The notes beneath the pieces were generated by a model. The model did not search any database, was not told where the DNA came from, and saw nothing but the letters and a program-made list of their open reading frames with translations. Shown here piece after piece: positions 45,292 through 57,427 of a DNA stretch of 64,000 bases (the first letter of the stretch is position 1; each line of letters begins with the position of its first letter). The stretch is from Brassica napus (Eukaryota > Streptophyta > Magnoliopsida > Brassicales > Brassicaceae): NCBI RefSeq assembly GCF_020379485.1, contig NC_063442.1, positions 15,436,009-15,500,008 of the forward strand, in the 5' to 3' direction. Position numbers and translations under genes: made by a program.

Positions 45292-47174
45292 AAGGATGTT
45301 TGCATGAAACCATGTCCGATCTCGCGTAGTAATAGTATAAGCAGTACGCGTAGATGAATAAACCAGTTGATCCACCGCATAGGGAATGATCTGCAATATA
45401 TAAAAAAAAGCTGAAGTTTTATTGCAAACCCATTCGTGAAAATAAGCTTACTAAAACCTTTACCTCCACCACCATTCGTGATCTTCAGCGGCAAGTTGGA
45501 AGTAAGTAAGTGCAACGGTTATAAAAGCAGTAACGATCAAGAGGATGATGAATACGATGAAGAGGATGCTGTAAATGGTGTAGATCCGGTGACCCCAAAC
45601 ACTGGCAAAGATGTAGTACAGCTCGATGTAGATGGCACTGAAAGGAAGAAAACCCGCCATGGCCATCTGAGGTATAGCACTCCTGTACCATGGGAGTTGC
45701 GGGATCTCCCTGGGATACTTAGTGGTGCGGACTGGCGCTTGGAACTCTACTTTGCTGTTTTTACAAGCGATACCGCCTAGTACAAGCAAAGGTGAAGTCA
45801 CTAGTGTCCATATAAGGACAATCACAACAATGGTTCCGAAGGGAAGAGCAGCGGTTTCGCTGTAGGCGATTGCCACGGTGTTTAGGAAGCAGAATGTGAG
45901 GAAGAGCGGGCCACAGAAGAGACCTCCAGTGAGCAACAAGTTTCTCACCTGAGAGAAAACAAATACAAATGAGAAGCTTAATTGCTTTCTTTTAATTGAT
46001 TTGAGGGAAAGTGTTTGGTGTTTGCTTACCCAGTTTTTTCCTTCGAGTTGACAGTAGAAAGAGGAGGCTGTGTATCCGGTGATTCCAGACGTGAGAGCGT
46101 AGATAACGACCAAAGCTGTGAAGAGCGCTCCTCGGTTGTATGGATAGAACACTCCAACAAGTGAAAGCATGAAGATGAATATAGTACTAATCACATAAGA
46201 GGAAAGTTACAGTTAGTTATTGGCAATAAAGAAATGAAGCATGTCAAAGAGACTTACAAAGTGAACAGTTGAGTACCGCTACCGAGAGATGCAGCAAAGA
46301 CAGATTTGTATTTTGGAAACCGGAACACATCTCCGTTAATGTACTTCCATCCAGTTTCCTCTTGATCATCAGCAGCTTCCTCGTCTTGAGCATACCTTTA
46401 AGGACATGAAAAGTAAGGTTATAATCAGAAAAAAAAAAGATATGTGGGTTGTTGAATTTAGCATTCAAAACTCACTTCATGAAATCATTCGTGAGGACCC
46501 GCATCAAGATTGTTGTAAGGAAACCAGTCAGAAGCAGGACAGTGACGCATGAGTTGATAATAGAGAACCAATGAATCTCCAAGTGATGCGGAAGAGACGA
46601 AGACATGGCGTACTTATCCATCCTCTTCTCAAAAGGAGTCTCCGTTTCCTTCCACTTCACAGTATACATAAACTCAGCATCAACTTCCTTATCCTCAGTA
46701 ACATCCACAAGGGAATGAGGATCCATTCTAGCATTGATCTCAATCACACCACACGGTCTTCATTATACAAAATCTCAAACTGAATATGCTTGTAGAGGAA
46801 ATACTTGAACTCGATGGGATCCGATTTGCCATCTTTGTCAACCTTCCCAATGAATCCCCATATAGGCAAATCATCATAGTACATCTGGAAGTAATAGTCT
46901 TTCTCAACAGCTCTGTTCGACCTCTTCTCTGCTAAGCTTCTTTTTGCAGTATTTCTCGGAGTCTTTCTCATCTCTGAAGTTGAGCTTACACTAACGAGCC
47001 TGTCGCCGTTCAAAACCTCACCTAGAGCTTCCTTTTTATCTTTCACACCCTCTGCAAAAACCAAGAATCAGTGGATAAGAGTGCATCCATAAAAGGCTAG
47101 TGAGAGAGATACACAGTGCTCGTAGTACCTGGAATACAGAAAGGCAGATCGAAATATCGATACGTCTCACTGCA
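45292..47174 (-). pseudogene. Endomembrane protein 70 (EMP70/TM9SF/TMN) pseudogene
   Basis: Minus-strand exons match the plant EMP70 family (Arabidopsis At2g01970 type). They are, with approximate bounds, 47174-47132 (ETYRYFDLPFCIP), 47054-46475 (EGVKDKKEALGEVLNGDRLV to VLTNDFMK), 46395-46260, 46190-46030, 45950-45462 and 45390-45292. The multi-pass C-terminal region is well kept (FIFMLSLVGVFYPYNRGALF; AALPFGTIVVIVLIWTLVTS; PFSAIYIELYYIFASVWGHR; DHEWWWR). Defects: two small deletions after NGDRLVS put about 25 codons out of frame; a 5-nt insertion at about 46746 breaks the frame before VIEINAR; one base is added in the last exon; the C-terminus is cut at MQTSFFFG by the LINE poly(A) junction; the signal-peptide exon is not found upstream. 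Functional members sit in Golgi/endosome membranes. Confidence 0.88.
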
Positions 47175-47293
47175 ACCATCATCATACACAAGTATAACCA
47201 GTCACATGACGTGGAGCAGCGTCGTCGGTATTCTCAAGGTGGTTCTGCGAGGGAATAAACGTGAGATCTGAATTTGATTTTTTTTATTTGTGA

Positions 47294-48846
47294 GGGCATC
47301 TCCAACCCTACTCCATTTTCAACTCCAAACATCATTATGGAGTAAAATATTCTCCAACCTCACTCCATTTTGAAGTTGAAAATCGAGTAATGGCTACGGT
47401 TACTCCATTTATGGAGTAATCTTACTCATTACTCCATTTTGGAGTTGGACTTTTTTTATTTATAAAATGGTCCTTTAAATCTTTAATGTTTCTATTTTTT
47501 ACTTAAATAATATTTAAAATGATACAATAACATGAAAATAGTATATTCCACAAAAGATTATTTAATAATTTTAAATAAATGCATAAAATAACAGAAAACA
47601 TAAATAATTAAAATAAAAATAAAAATAACATAAAATAAGTAATTTAATAATCTGGAAAATCCGTTCCGGATCCGCTAAGGTCGGTGAAATATTGCCCAAA
47701 CGGAGAAGTCTGAGAAAGAGCTTGTTGATCTTGTGATTCAGCATTTCGCTTTGATATTATTTGTATTTGTCAGACTTCTTTATATTGGTGAAAAACGAAG
47801 ATTTCCTGGAATGCTTGGCAGTTTAGATTGCATGCACTGGAAGTGGAAGAATTGTCCTACCGGTTGGGCGGGACAATATGCGGGTCGTAGTGGATCACCA
47901 ACTATAATTCTTGAAGCTGTCGCAGATTATGATCTTTGGATATGGCATGCATATTTCGGAATGCCAGGCACTAATAACGATATCAACGTGTTGGACTTTT
48001 CTTATCTTTTTTTCAATCTTGCTCAAGGTATTGCTCCTCCTGCTCATTATTTTATTCAAGACAAAGAATATTATATGGGTTACTATTTAGCGGATGGTAT
48101 GTATCCAAAATGGTCGACCATAGTACAAACTATTCAAGAGCCAAGGAGTCCTAAAAACAAATATTTTGCAACGCAACAAGAAGCATGCAGGAAAGATGTT
48201 GAACGTGCATTTGGAGTTCTACAGTCGCGCTTTGCTATTGTCAAAGGACCTGTTCGTTTTTGGAAAAAAAAATGTGTTACATGACATTATGACTACATGT
48301 ATAATTTTACATAACATGATAATTGAAGATGAGCGTGAACTTGATGCACCAATTGAACTTGGAAGAGAAGCTCCACCTCCAGATATCGAAATTGCAGAAG
48401 ATGAAAATGTCCGATTTCAAAATTTTCTTGCTCGATTTAGGAATATCAAAAATAAAGAAGCTCATTTATCAAAAATAAAGAAGCTCATTTTTCATTACGA
48501 AATGCATTAGTTGATCATTTGTGGGAAAAATATTCTAATGCTCATTGTTGAACCTATATATATGTTGTCTTTTTTAATGATTTCTTGTACTTTTTAATAA
48601 TAAATATTTAATTCAAATGATTTATATTTTAATTATTATCGTAAACATAAAATAATTGGGGTTAATTGGTAAATTCTTATAAGTATAAGATTTTATTTGC
48701 AATTATTAATAAAATAAAAATGAAATTATTTAAGAAATATTATTTTTGGAGTAGAAAATGGAGTAATACATTGGAGTAAAACTTTACTCCATTTTGGTGT
48801 TGCACCATTTTGGAGTAAAAAATGGGGTAATACATTGGAGATGCTC
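47294..48846 (+). mobile_element. PIF/Harbinger DNA transposon (1553 bp)
   Basis: Termini GGGCATCTCCAACCC and (inverted) GAGCATCTCCAATG flank the element, with TGA at 47291-47293 and 48847-48849 as the 3-bp target duplication. Both ends carry repeated TTTTGGAGTA/TACTCCATTTT words. It encodes a broken Harbinger transposase. It lies about 120 bp upstream of the remaining EMP70 coding sequence. Confidence 0.85.
47733..48510 (+). pseudogene. Harbinger (plant transposon) DDE transposase, truncated
   Basis: Matches the plant_tran/Harbinger nuclease: LYIGEKRRFPGMLGSLDCMH with the first catalytic aspartate, then WKWKNCP; GMPGTNNDINVLDFS with the second; and DVERAFGVLQSRF with the likely catalytic glutamate. 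About 48230-48284 ends out of frame at an A-run (near 48265-48273). The following frame supplies HDIMTTCIILHNMIIEDERE, the usual C-terminal motif. The N-terminal part and the MYB-like partner ORF are missing, so the element is internally deleted and non-autonomous. Confidence 0.85.
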
Positions 48847-48875
48847 TGAGGAACGCAAATGGGAAAGATGACAAA

Positions 48876-51800
48876 TCCTACTATATAAAAGAAGCTATTT
48901 TTGGAGCTTCTAAGGGATGACACATGGGTAGAAATATTCTCCACCACTCAATCTGCCATGTCATTGTGAACTGGACTTCAGCCTAATAAATTGGAAAAAG
49001 AGGTTTGCCATAACAATCACGGCCTAGCCCAATATCTATAAAGGAGAAGGATTCTATTCTCATGCTGCCACGTCTTCAAGAAACAAAGAGCAAATGATGG
49101 CAGGTGTCCCTTTTTACTGAACTTTTCTCGGCAAAAAATCAATATAACAAATGGGCTCAATAAAAACACTGCTAATGAACATATGTAACAATAATCTCAG
49201 CCCATTTATTACCCATTTTTTTAATGTCTGTCTTCTCGATTCCCTTTTCTTCTCCGCCGACGGAATGTTTCTAAACTTTCCCACAACCCACCTTCCTCCA
49301 CTAATGTAAACCATTAGTGCCCTATTCAATACTGAAACCATGACCTCACGACCTCCTCTTCAGCTTCTCATCTCTCTCTACATATACCTGATGGCTGCTT
49401 TCAAAATTGTAGTATTCTCCGAGGAGATATTTGAGTGTCATTATGTCAAACTCAACACTTATCACGAGATCGACGAGACTCCCGGAACCACAAGGAGGAA
49501 GAAGAAAGGCAAACAAATCCTCGGATCAAGACGGAAGGAGGAGAAGTATATTATGGCAGAGGAAGGCATGTATATCCGTACGACCGAGCATGGATTGTGG
49601 TTTACTTCGCTTCTACAGGCGGTGACAAAGAAAGGAGCGAGCGAGAAGTGTGAGACTATAACGGAGCGGTGTTCGGAGGTTATGGAGGATGTGATGAGCT
49701 GGAGCGGAACTCAACTGTATTGTTGTGGAGATGAACAGGTTGGATCTAAAGCTTTATTATGAGCATATCACATGGAGCTCGGATAAAGGTACTCTTTATG
49801 ACAGAAAATCACCATGATTCCGCTGATGTAAGTAAACATCTCTGTTTTTCATTTTTTATATCGTAGTTTCGTAGTCAATGATTAAAGTAACTAATTAACT
49901 TAATACATACAAAAGGAACATGTTTGATATGGACACAAGTTCTTTTCTTATATAATGTGGTGAAATATGTGCTTAATCGTATCACCTTGATTGAGTTTAT
50001 CAAGCGTCTACACTCTACATACAATATCTCTATTTTCTTTGACCATCAAAGTCAATTTTTTTGGTTGATTGTCTCTTAGCGCTAGATGTTGCTGTTGCAA
50101 TTTTCAGGTTTAAGGTTTCTATGTGAAGCTCAATATTTCCAAAATATGGAGCAATTTGGTTACTCGCTACAGTCTGCAATGGTAAGCTAAAGTTTACCGT
50201 CAATTTTGTTTTCATCCTTTTGATGTAAAGTATGTGTTATTATGTTTGCTGGAAGCTGTAACAGCTGTTTCTGGGATGTTTCTTCCTGCTGATGAATTTC
50301 TCCTTTGGTAGATTTTTGCTATGTTACGAGTCGCTGAGGTTAACTAATAAGAGACCGGAATGATTTTGAGACAGTAAAAATAACAAACTTAATGACTACT
50401 GATGCTAAGTCTCTTCAGATGTGTATATATTTGCTACATTCTCCTCCTTCAGCTTTATCTGCTTCTCGGTAACTTATAAGAAACTCAAAAAAGTGTTCTT
50501 CCAAGATTCGACACCAATTTTGACAACTCTGACATAAACGCCCTGCCACAAAGCTTGGATCCATCGCTTTGCAGTTCTGAATCCTTAAACAGATTCCATC
50601 AAAAGTCCTGATTTTGTTTCTTACCCTCTATGAAATGATCAAAAAAATTAATAGATCTGATTTGATCAATAGATTCTACTTATAACATCTTTCTCATAGG
50701 TGTTTTGATGATTTTAGCATTTAGTTGCTTAGTTTTTTGTCTTTTTTTGTAACATCTTTCTGCATTGAGCTTAGTTTTTTTGTCTAAACTTGGTCAATAG
50801 CATATTCTTCTGCGTTCATGAGCTAAAGCTCTTACCTTATCTGATATATTTTTTTCGTGTTCTTTTCAGTGGTCCATATGATGAAAGGAAATTGAATTTG
50901 GAGCTTGAAGTTTTAATGATAAGTGTCTGCATTGAGCTTGATTTTGAGGACCAGTTAGACACTGACACACTTATATGCAAGGTCTTCATCAAGAAATCAG
51001 TGAGAGAAGAATCACTAACCACTTACGCGCAAGGTCTTCATCAAGAAATCAGTGAGAGAAGAATCACAAAGGAGGACAAGGAATCAGAGTTTGGCAGTTT
51101 GTGCATATGTAATATTTTATCTATGATGATAACATTTACTTGGGATAATATTTTATGTATGAGTATAAACTAATATGTAATGTTTGATGTCTTAACTATA
51201 TTCTCTACACTTCAATCATATGGTAAGATTGGCAGATTATGAATGACATACCAAAAGTTACGAGGTGTGTTTGTACTTCTCTCCACATCCTATAACCCTA
51301 AAAGTCAAGAGAGGATATTTAATTGAATTTAACCTTTTTGTTTATGATTTTAAGAAAAAAAATAGATAATATAAAGATGCACAACCAAGAACGTCAGGTT
51401 CACTGAAAAACTTAATGACTTTTAGTTATGTTTTCAACATACAACTTTTTTTTGGTAAAAATTCAACATACAACTTTTACAGCAGCATTTGCTCTACAAA
51501 TAACTAAGAACGTTAGGTTCACTGAAACTAACATAAAATTAAGTCTTAAAAAAACTAACGAATAACTAAATTATAGTGTGTGGTTATTTATCAGCATTTC
51601 AGGTTTTTAACAAAAAAATATTCAAAACATAGGCTAGAAAAAGCATAATGCAGATATAACAAATAGCATTTCAACCAAAATATCAGAGTAATAAAAATAG
51701 AAAATATATACAAATGTATAATTGTAATCTTAGAAATTTGAATGATGTATAATTGTAATTTTTAGTATTACAATTTAAAGATTAATTACAATTTAAAGTA

Positions 51801-51892
51801 AACTAAATATTTTGAAACATTCAATAAAATTTATGATATATTATATACTTCGTGCAATCATTAACCCGCCCGTAGGGCGGGCCAAACCCTAG
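48876..51892 (+). mobile_element. Helitron with two successive 5' ends (about 3.0 kb)
   Basis: Starts TCCTACTATATAAAAGAAGC after A; a second 5' end, TCTATAAAGGAGAAGG after A, lies at 49035. The 3' end has hairpin CCCGCCC-GTA-GGGCGGG (51865-51881), an ACC-rich spacer and CTAG (51889-51892) before T. The outer 5' end resembles that of Helitron A (37163). Inside, ORFs at 49340-49762 and 50790-51173 (the latter with a 38-bp direct repeat at about 50977 and 51029) are unrecognised; they may be captured exons or chance. Confidence 0.78.
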
Positions 51893-53677
51893 TAATAATA
51901 ATAAAACAATCCTTATTACCGAATTTTTAATAAAATTTAAAACTTTATGCGGCATTAGTGTCTTAATAGTATAGTTGACTGGTAGATGAGATTAACTTAC
52001 GAAGCAATAGAGCTTGCCTTCTATAATCGATCTATGCCAATGGGGTTTTGTTTAATTGGGCCAAGGCCCAAATATTAATTAGTAACAACCCATAAAAGGC
52101 CTAGAAAATTGTACTTCTTTTTACTTTCTTGGGTGGACCCTTTTTCGTGCCCCAGTTCTCTCAATCGGCGCCTATTATTTTCAGTACGTCTATATGCATT
52201 GTGAGTTTGTGATACTGATTTCCTTTGTCCGCGAAAATAATAATTTACAGCTAGGACCTAGAGATGACATCGACAAATATGACATTAAATTTTTATATAT
52301 ATAGCTATAAAACTGAACTAAAATCTTGGCAAATATATTTTTGTTTCTATCAATACTTATCCTTGAAACATTCAAGCTATGGCTTTGTAACTACTCTAAA
52401 ATGTAATAATTTATTTTAATCCGGACGAAATGTAAAGACGTTTGCATTAACTTCGACATTTTTGTAGTTTACTTAAAGGTCCAAACAAGTAACATGTGAA
52501 GCTGTACTTTTTGTGATCTTCTGTTATATTATATGATTTATTTGTATAACTGTGCCAAAGGATGACGAGGTATAGATGCATAATCTTTTGGACATAGTAG
52601 ATTGGATCCATTGACTTAATCTAATTTATAACTCTTATCTTACACAACGGAAACTATTTTTATTTTAACAGATGTCACTTGATAGGTACTTAACAACTTA
52701 ATAGATGATATACTATTGGATTTGGATTTGACTTACTAAAATTCTGAAAAGAAAATTATTATAACACAAGACTAAAAAGGCCTCTTACCGATCTATTTCT
52801 CGCCACGGCCGTCATCACGATCGTTTGAAATAAGATTTGCATTGACTTATTTACTATACGTAACTATCATCCAAAATTTTAGGTAATGCGATTTTTGATA
52901 TGTACGGCTACTGAAGTTGGAGCTGTCATCATATGTATATTTAGCGAAGAAAATCAATGTAAGCTATCGTAAACATTTTACACATTTTCAAGTTGCTTTT
53001 TGATGATTTAATACTAAATGTTAGAATATGTATTGTCAAATAAGTTTTGTTTTTATCATGTTTTCAAACCTAAACGTTATCTGGAACATTAGTATACTAC
53101 ATAAGTAAACCTCAAAGTTTTACGTACTCCTACTTTTAAAATCAAATTCACTAAATTTGTTAGACGTAAGGCTGATCCTGAATTTTAAAAGTTGTAACTT
53201 ATTTAGTAAAAATTTCAATAAAAGATATTTTTTACAAATTTAAAGGTTTATGTTTATATAATTTTCTTCAAAAAAAATTTAGGAACTATAGAAGTCAATG
53301 TTTCATTCAGTTTTGTAGAGCATGGACGACTAGTAGTGCGACTCAATAAAAAAGTATACATAAAACACACAGTTTTAGGTTGTATTTATGTAGGTTGGAG
53401 ATCATTTCTAACTCTATGTACTTGTTGGTTTGCTCCATATATATGTCGCTTATTTTTCTCTCATTATGAACTGTACGATTAGTAATAATATATAGATCCA
53501 TCATCCATGTCATGAGCCTAAACGAACTATTCTTTCTTTATTCAGTATGAAAAATTATGTATATTTTGTTGAATTTTTCAAATAAATATATTAGTTATAT
53601 TAAACCAGAAATATTTATACAGTAGATGTTCTATTAAATTTAGAAGTATCAATGTAATTTCATCAAATCCTTTGTTA
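51893..53677. other. Intergenic stretch
   Basis: About 1.8 kb of AT-rich DNA between two Helitrons. I recognise no gene; no EMP70 signal-peptide exon was found here either. Confidence 0.4.
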
Positions 53678-54708
53678 CTAGGTAAAGACCCGCGCCTTGC
53701 GCGGAATAAACATTATATATATAAATTATTTTATATATTATATGTTTATAACATATTATGAAATAATAAATATATATTGAATAATTAAAAGTTTATTATC
53801 TACTACTTATATAATTAAATTGGTGCGAACATATAAATAAATTTTATAAATCGAAAAAATATTTTTTCTATTTGATATGATATATAATTAAATTTAAATG
53901 ATAGTAACATATATATGACATATTTAAATATTAATATTTATAGATGATGCTTTTTGCTCATATTTTTTTATCATTTGTATCTGTTATAGCAAAAAGTCTA
54001 AATTAGTGATAACAAAAATTTCATTGTGGGATTAATGGTTTAAGGAATTTATAATATTTTAAAAAATTAAGTTTTCAATATTTTTTCAAAATTTTTATCA
54101 AAAAAATGTTCAAAGTAAATTTCAAAATTAAGATATTTATGTATTTTTATATGGCATATAGTTTAATTTAAAATGATACATATATATTTATATATCTTTT
54201 ATTTTTGATACTTATTAAATGAGACTTTCAACTTATATTATTTTTTAATTATTTGTATCATATCATAACAAAAGTTTTAAATCATAGATCACAAAATTTG
54301 AATGTGAAACTTTTAACAGTTTTAGTAATTTATACTCGTTTTTAAAAATTCAAAATATAATCTATAAATAATTTTTTTTAATTTTAATTATATGGTTACT
54401 ATGATTGTATTAAATTATAATAGCTTAAAATTAAACAAATATAATTATAATACACACTTATTTTTATCAAATCTTTATTATTCAAAATCATTAATTGTCA
54501 TATATACTTTAGTCACATTAGGCAATTCTGTAATCTTATTTAAGGAAATAATGAAGCACATTGATAATGTATTTATTGTGGTTTAATAAAAAGCTTATTA
54601 TATATTTAGATGAACCAACCTATTTCTCTAAGGATTCTAAGAATCATTCTAGTGATGACACGTGACTACAAAAAATGTTGCAATGCTTCTCAAATAATAT
54701 ATAGCGGA
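53678..54708 (-). mobile_element. Non-autonomous Helitron (1031 bp)
   Basis: Minus strand: the 5' end reads TCCGCTATATATTATTTGAG from 54708 (host T follows on the plus strand). The 3' end has hairpin CCGCGC-AAG-GCGCGG, spacer and CTAG (53678-53681) after host A. A CACGTGTCATCAC word near the 5' end is shared in type with other copies. No ORF of note. Confidence 0.85.
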
Positions 54709-54854
54709 TTCGTAATTAAGTTTCCTTAGATGGGCAAGTGATGTATCCAAACCATTTGCTCAAGCTTTCCTCAAATGAATTATTTTCTATCCGGCTTCGG
54801 TTGTTTTATCTCTATCCATATATTATATATAAAATCGATTTAAATACATATATG

Positions 54855-57388
54855 TGTAATGTTGGGTATAAAATAATTTCAAAAGTTTTATGTCAAAGGT
54901 TGAAAGTCTACTTACCTTCTTTGGTCTCGGAGACTCAATCGGCTTTTGTGGCAGGGCGTTTGATTTCTGACAATATTCTTATTGCTCAGGAAATGTTTCA
55001 TGGATTACGGACTAATAAAGCATGTCAAGGTAAGTTTATGGCGGTTAAAACAGATATGAGTAAAGCTTATGATAGGATTGAATGGGATTTCATTAAGGCA
55101 TTACTGCAGAAAATGGGCTTCCACCAACATTGGATTAAATTAATGATGGAGTGTATATCGTCGGTTCAATATAGGATTCTTCTAAATGGTCATCCAAAAG
55201 GGCTCGTTGTGCCACATAGAGGGCTGCGGCAAGGAGATCCGCTATCTCCTTACTTGTTTATTTTATGTACTGAGGCTTTGAGTGCAAATATTCAGAAGGC
55301 GGAGAGAGAAAAGAAGTTAACAGGAATTAAAGTTGCCAGAGCATGCCCATCGATTTCCCATCTGTTTTTTGCGGATGATAGTTTGTTTTTCTGTAAAGCT
55401 CAAAGGGAAGAATGTTTTACTATTCTCAGGATTTTGAAGGAATACGAGGTGGTTTCTGGCCAGATGATAAATTTTGAGAAGTCCTCAATTCAATTTGGAC
55501 ATAAGATTGAAGAAGCTAGGAGACAGGAGTTACGAGACGTCTTGGGTATACAAAATTTGGGAGGAATGGGATCTTACTTAGGATTACCGGAAAATCTTGG
55601 CGGTTCCAAGGTTCAAGTTTTTGGTTTTGTTCAGGATCGTTTAAATAATAGGGTAAATGGATGGACTTTTAAATTTTTCACAAAAGGAGGAAAGGAGGTG
55701 ATTATTAAATCAGTGATTACGGCATTGCCGAATCATATGATGTCCTGTTACCGCTTACCTAAAGCCACCGCAAAAAAATTAACGAGTGCGGTAGCAAAAT
55801 TTTGGTGGAGTCCTGGAGGTAGTACAAAAGGACTACATTGGAAATCTTGGGATAAGGTATGTGTTAGCAAGGAAGTTGGGGGATTAGGTTTTAAGGATAT
55901 AACTGATTTCAATACAGCAATGCTCGGTAAACAGTTATGGAGGCTTATAGAAAAGCCACACACGTTATTTTCCCGGGTTTTTAAGGGTAGGTATGTTAGG
56001 AATGCCTTACCACTTGAACCGGTTCGATCATACTCTCCGTCATACGGCTGGAGGAGTATTGTCTCTGCTAGATCTCTGGTAAGCAAAGGACTAATCAAAA
56101 GGGTGGGAACAGGATCTTCTATATCAGTATGGAACGATCCTTGGCTCCCAACCACTCGCCCGAGACCAGCAAATAAAAATCAACACAATTTGTTTCCAGA
56201 CCTGACAGTGGATTCCCTTATTGACTCCACTTCGCGAAGATGGAATTCGCAGGTTCTTCGGACTTTGGTGGACCCACAGGATGTGAAAATTATGGAGAGT
56301 ATTCCTCTGAGTAGGCATCAGATGGCAGATAGGGATGGATGGCATTTCACAAAGAATGAAAAATTTACGGTCAAATCAGGGTACCAAGTGGAGAGAATTT
56401 ACCCAGATAGGGAGAGGATACCGCCCTTCATTGGTCCTACGGTTGATGCCTTAAAGGCTTTTTGCTGGAAAATTCGATGTCCACCAAAGATGAAACATTT
56501 TCTTTGGCAACTGATCTCAGGATATATAGCAGTCAAGAAGAATTTGCAGGCAAGAGAGATGCAAGGGGAGATATGCTGTGCAAGATGTGGAGCAGAGGAG
56601 GAATCAATTAACCATGTGTTTTTTGAATGTCCTCCAGCTATTCAGGTGTGAGTTCTGTCAAAGATTCTAACAAATCAAGCTATTTTCCCAACAGCTTCTT
56701 TATTTACAAATATGGATCATCTATTTTGGAGAGTCGCTCCACCTATGGAAGATAATCAATTTGTATGGATACTTTGGTACATTTGGAAAGGTAGAAAAAG
56801 TAAAGTTTTTAGCAATTTGGAGGTAGATCCTAGAGATACTCTTAAATTGGCCGAGACGGAATCATCACTCTGGGCTGATGCCCAATTGCAGAAAAATCAG
56901 AAGATGGGAGCCGAGCCTCAAGTTACGCTTCCCCCGTCGAACCCAGGTAGATGGTGTTTTACAGACGGTTCATGGAAAGAGGGGGATAGGTTCTCTGGTC
57001 AGGGATGGTTCAGTACTTTAATTGGATTTGCGGGTCTGATGGGAGCTAGGAATGTCAGAGCGTCTCTTTCCCCTCTGCATGCAGAGTTCGAGGCGTTACT
57101 ATGGGCAATGGAATGTATGAGAAACATAAGACAATTTCAGGTTACGTTTGCAAGGACTGTTCTCAACTGGTGAAGATGGTTTCAGAACCAGGGGAATGGT
57201 CAGCTTTTGCAAGTTATTTGGAAGACATCAAAAATCTGAAAGAGAGCTTTACATATTCAGAGATAATACATGTACCAAGGACGCAAAATAAAAAGGCAGA
57301 TAGTCTAGCACGCAGTGCCAGAAAACAGCTGTCTTTCGTCGTTCACATGGACCAATATCTCCCGGTGTGGTTTACAGAGTCTATATGA
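54855..57388 (+). pseudogene. LINE ORF2: reverse transcriptase, zf-RVT, RNase H
   Basis: From the truncation point, the frame encodes RT motifs (SAFVAGRLISDNILIAQE; KTDMSKAYDRIEWDF; LRQGDPLSPYLFILC; FFADDSLFFC with the catalytic DD near 55370). The zf-RVT region follows (WHFTKNEKFTVKSGYQ; C-x2-C at CCARCG, then H-x4-C). A stop at 56649-56651 sits where the family has a tryptophan. The same frame resumes through RWCFTDGSWKEGD (RNase H first aspartate) and LHAEFEALLWAMECM. A 1-nt shift near 57150 moves to the frame DCSQLVKMVSEPGEWSAF...VPRTQNKKADSLARSARK, ending at 57388. The endonuclease and ORF1 are absent. Only one stop and one frameshift in 2.5 kb suggest a fairly young copy. Confidence 0.92.
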
Positions 57389-57414
57389 GTCTGTAATATT
57401 GTCGACAAAAAAAA
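54855..57414 (+). mobile_element. 5'-truncated LINE (2560 bp) with 13-bp target duplication
   Basis: AAATACATATATG occurs at 54842-54854 and at 57415-57427, directly after the poly(A) tail. The element starts inside ORF2 at CNVGYKIISK, so it is a classic 5'-truncated target-primed insertion. Upstream codons open in the same frame are host DNA. Confidence 0.93.
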
Positions 57415-57427
57415 AAATACATATATG

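Noticed and set aside
45436..45780. 114-codon plus-strand ORF
   Set aside because: Antisense shadow of the EMP70 membrane exons.
54738..54854. N-terminal 39 codons of the LINE open frame
   Set aside because: The target-site duplication ends at 54854, so this part is flanking host DNA that happens to be open in frame.
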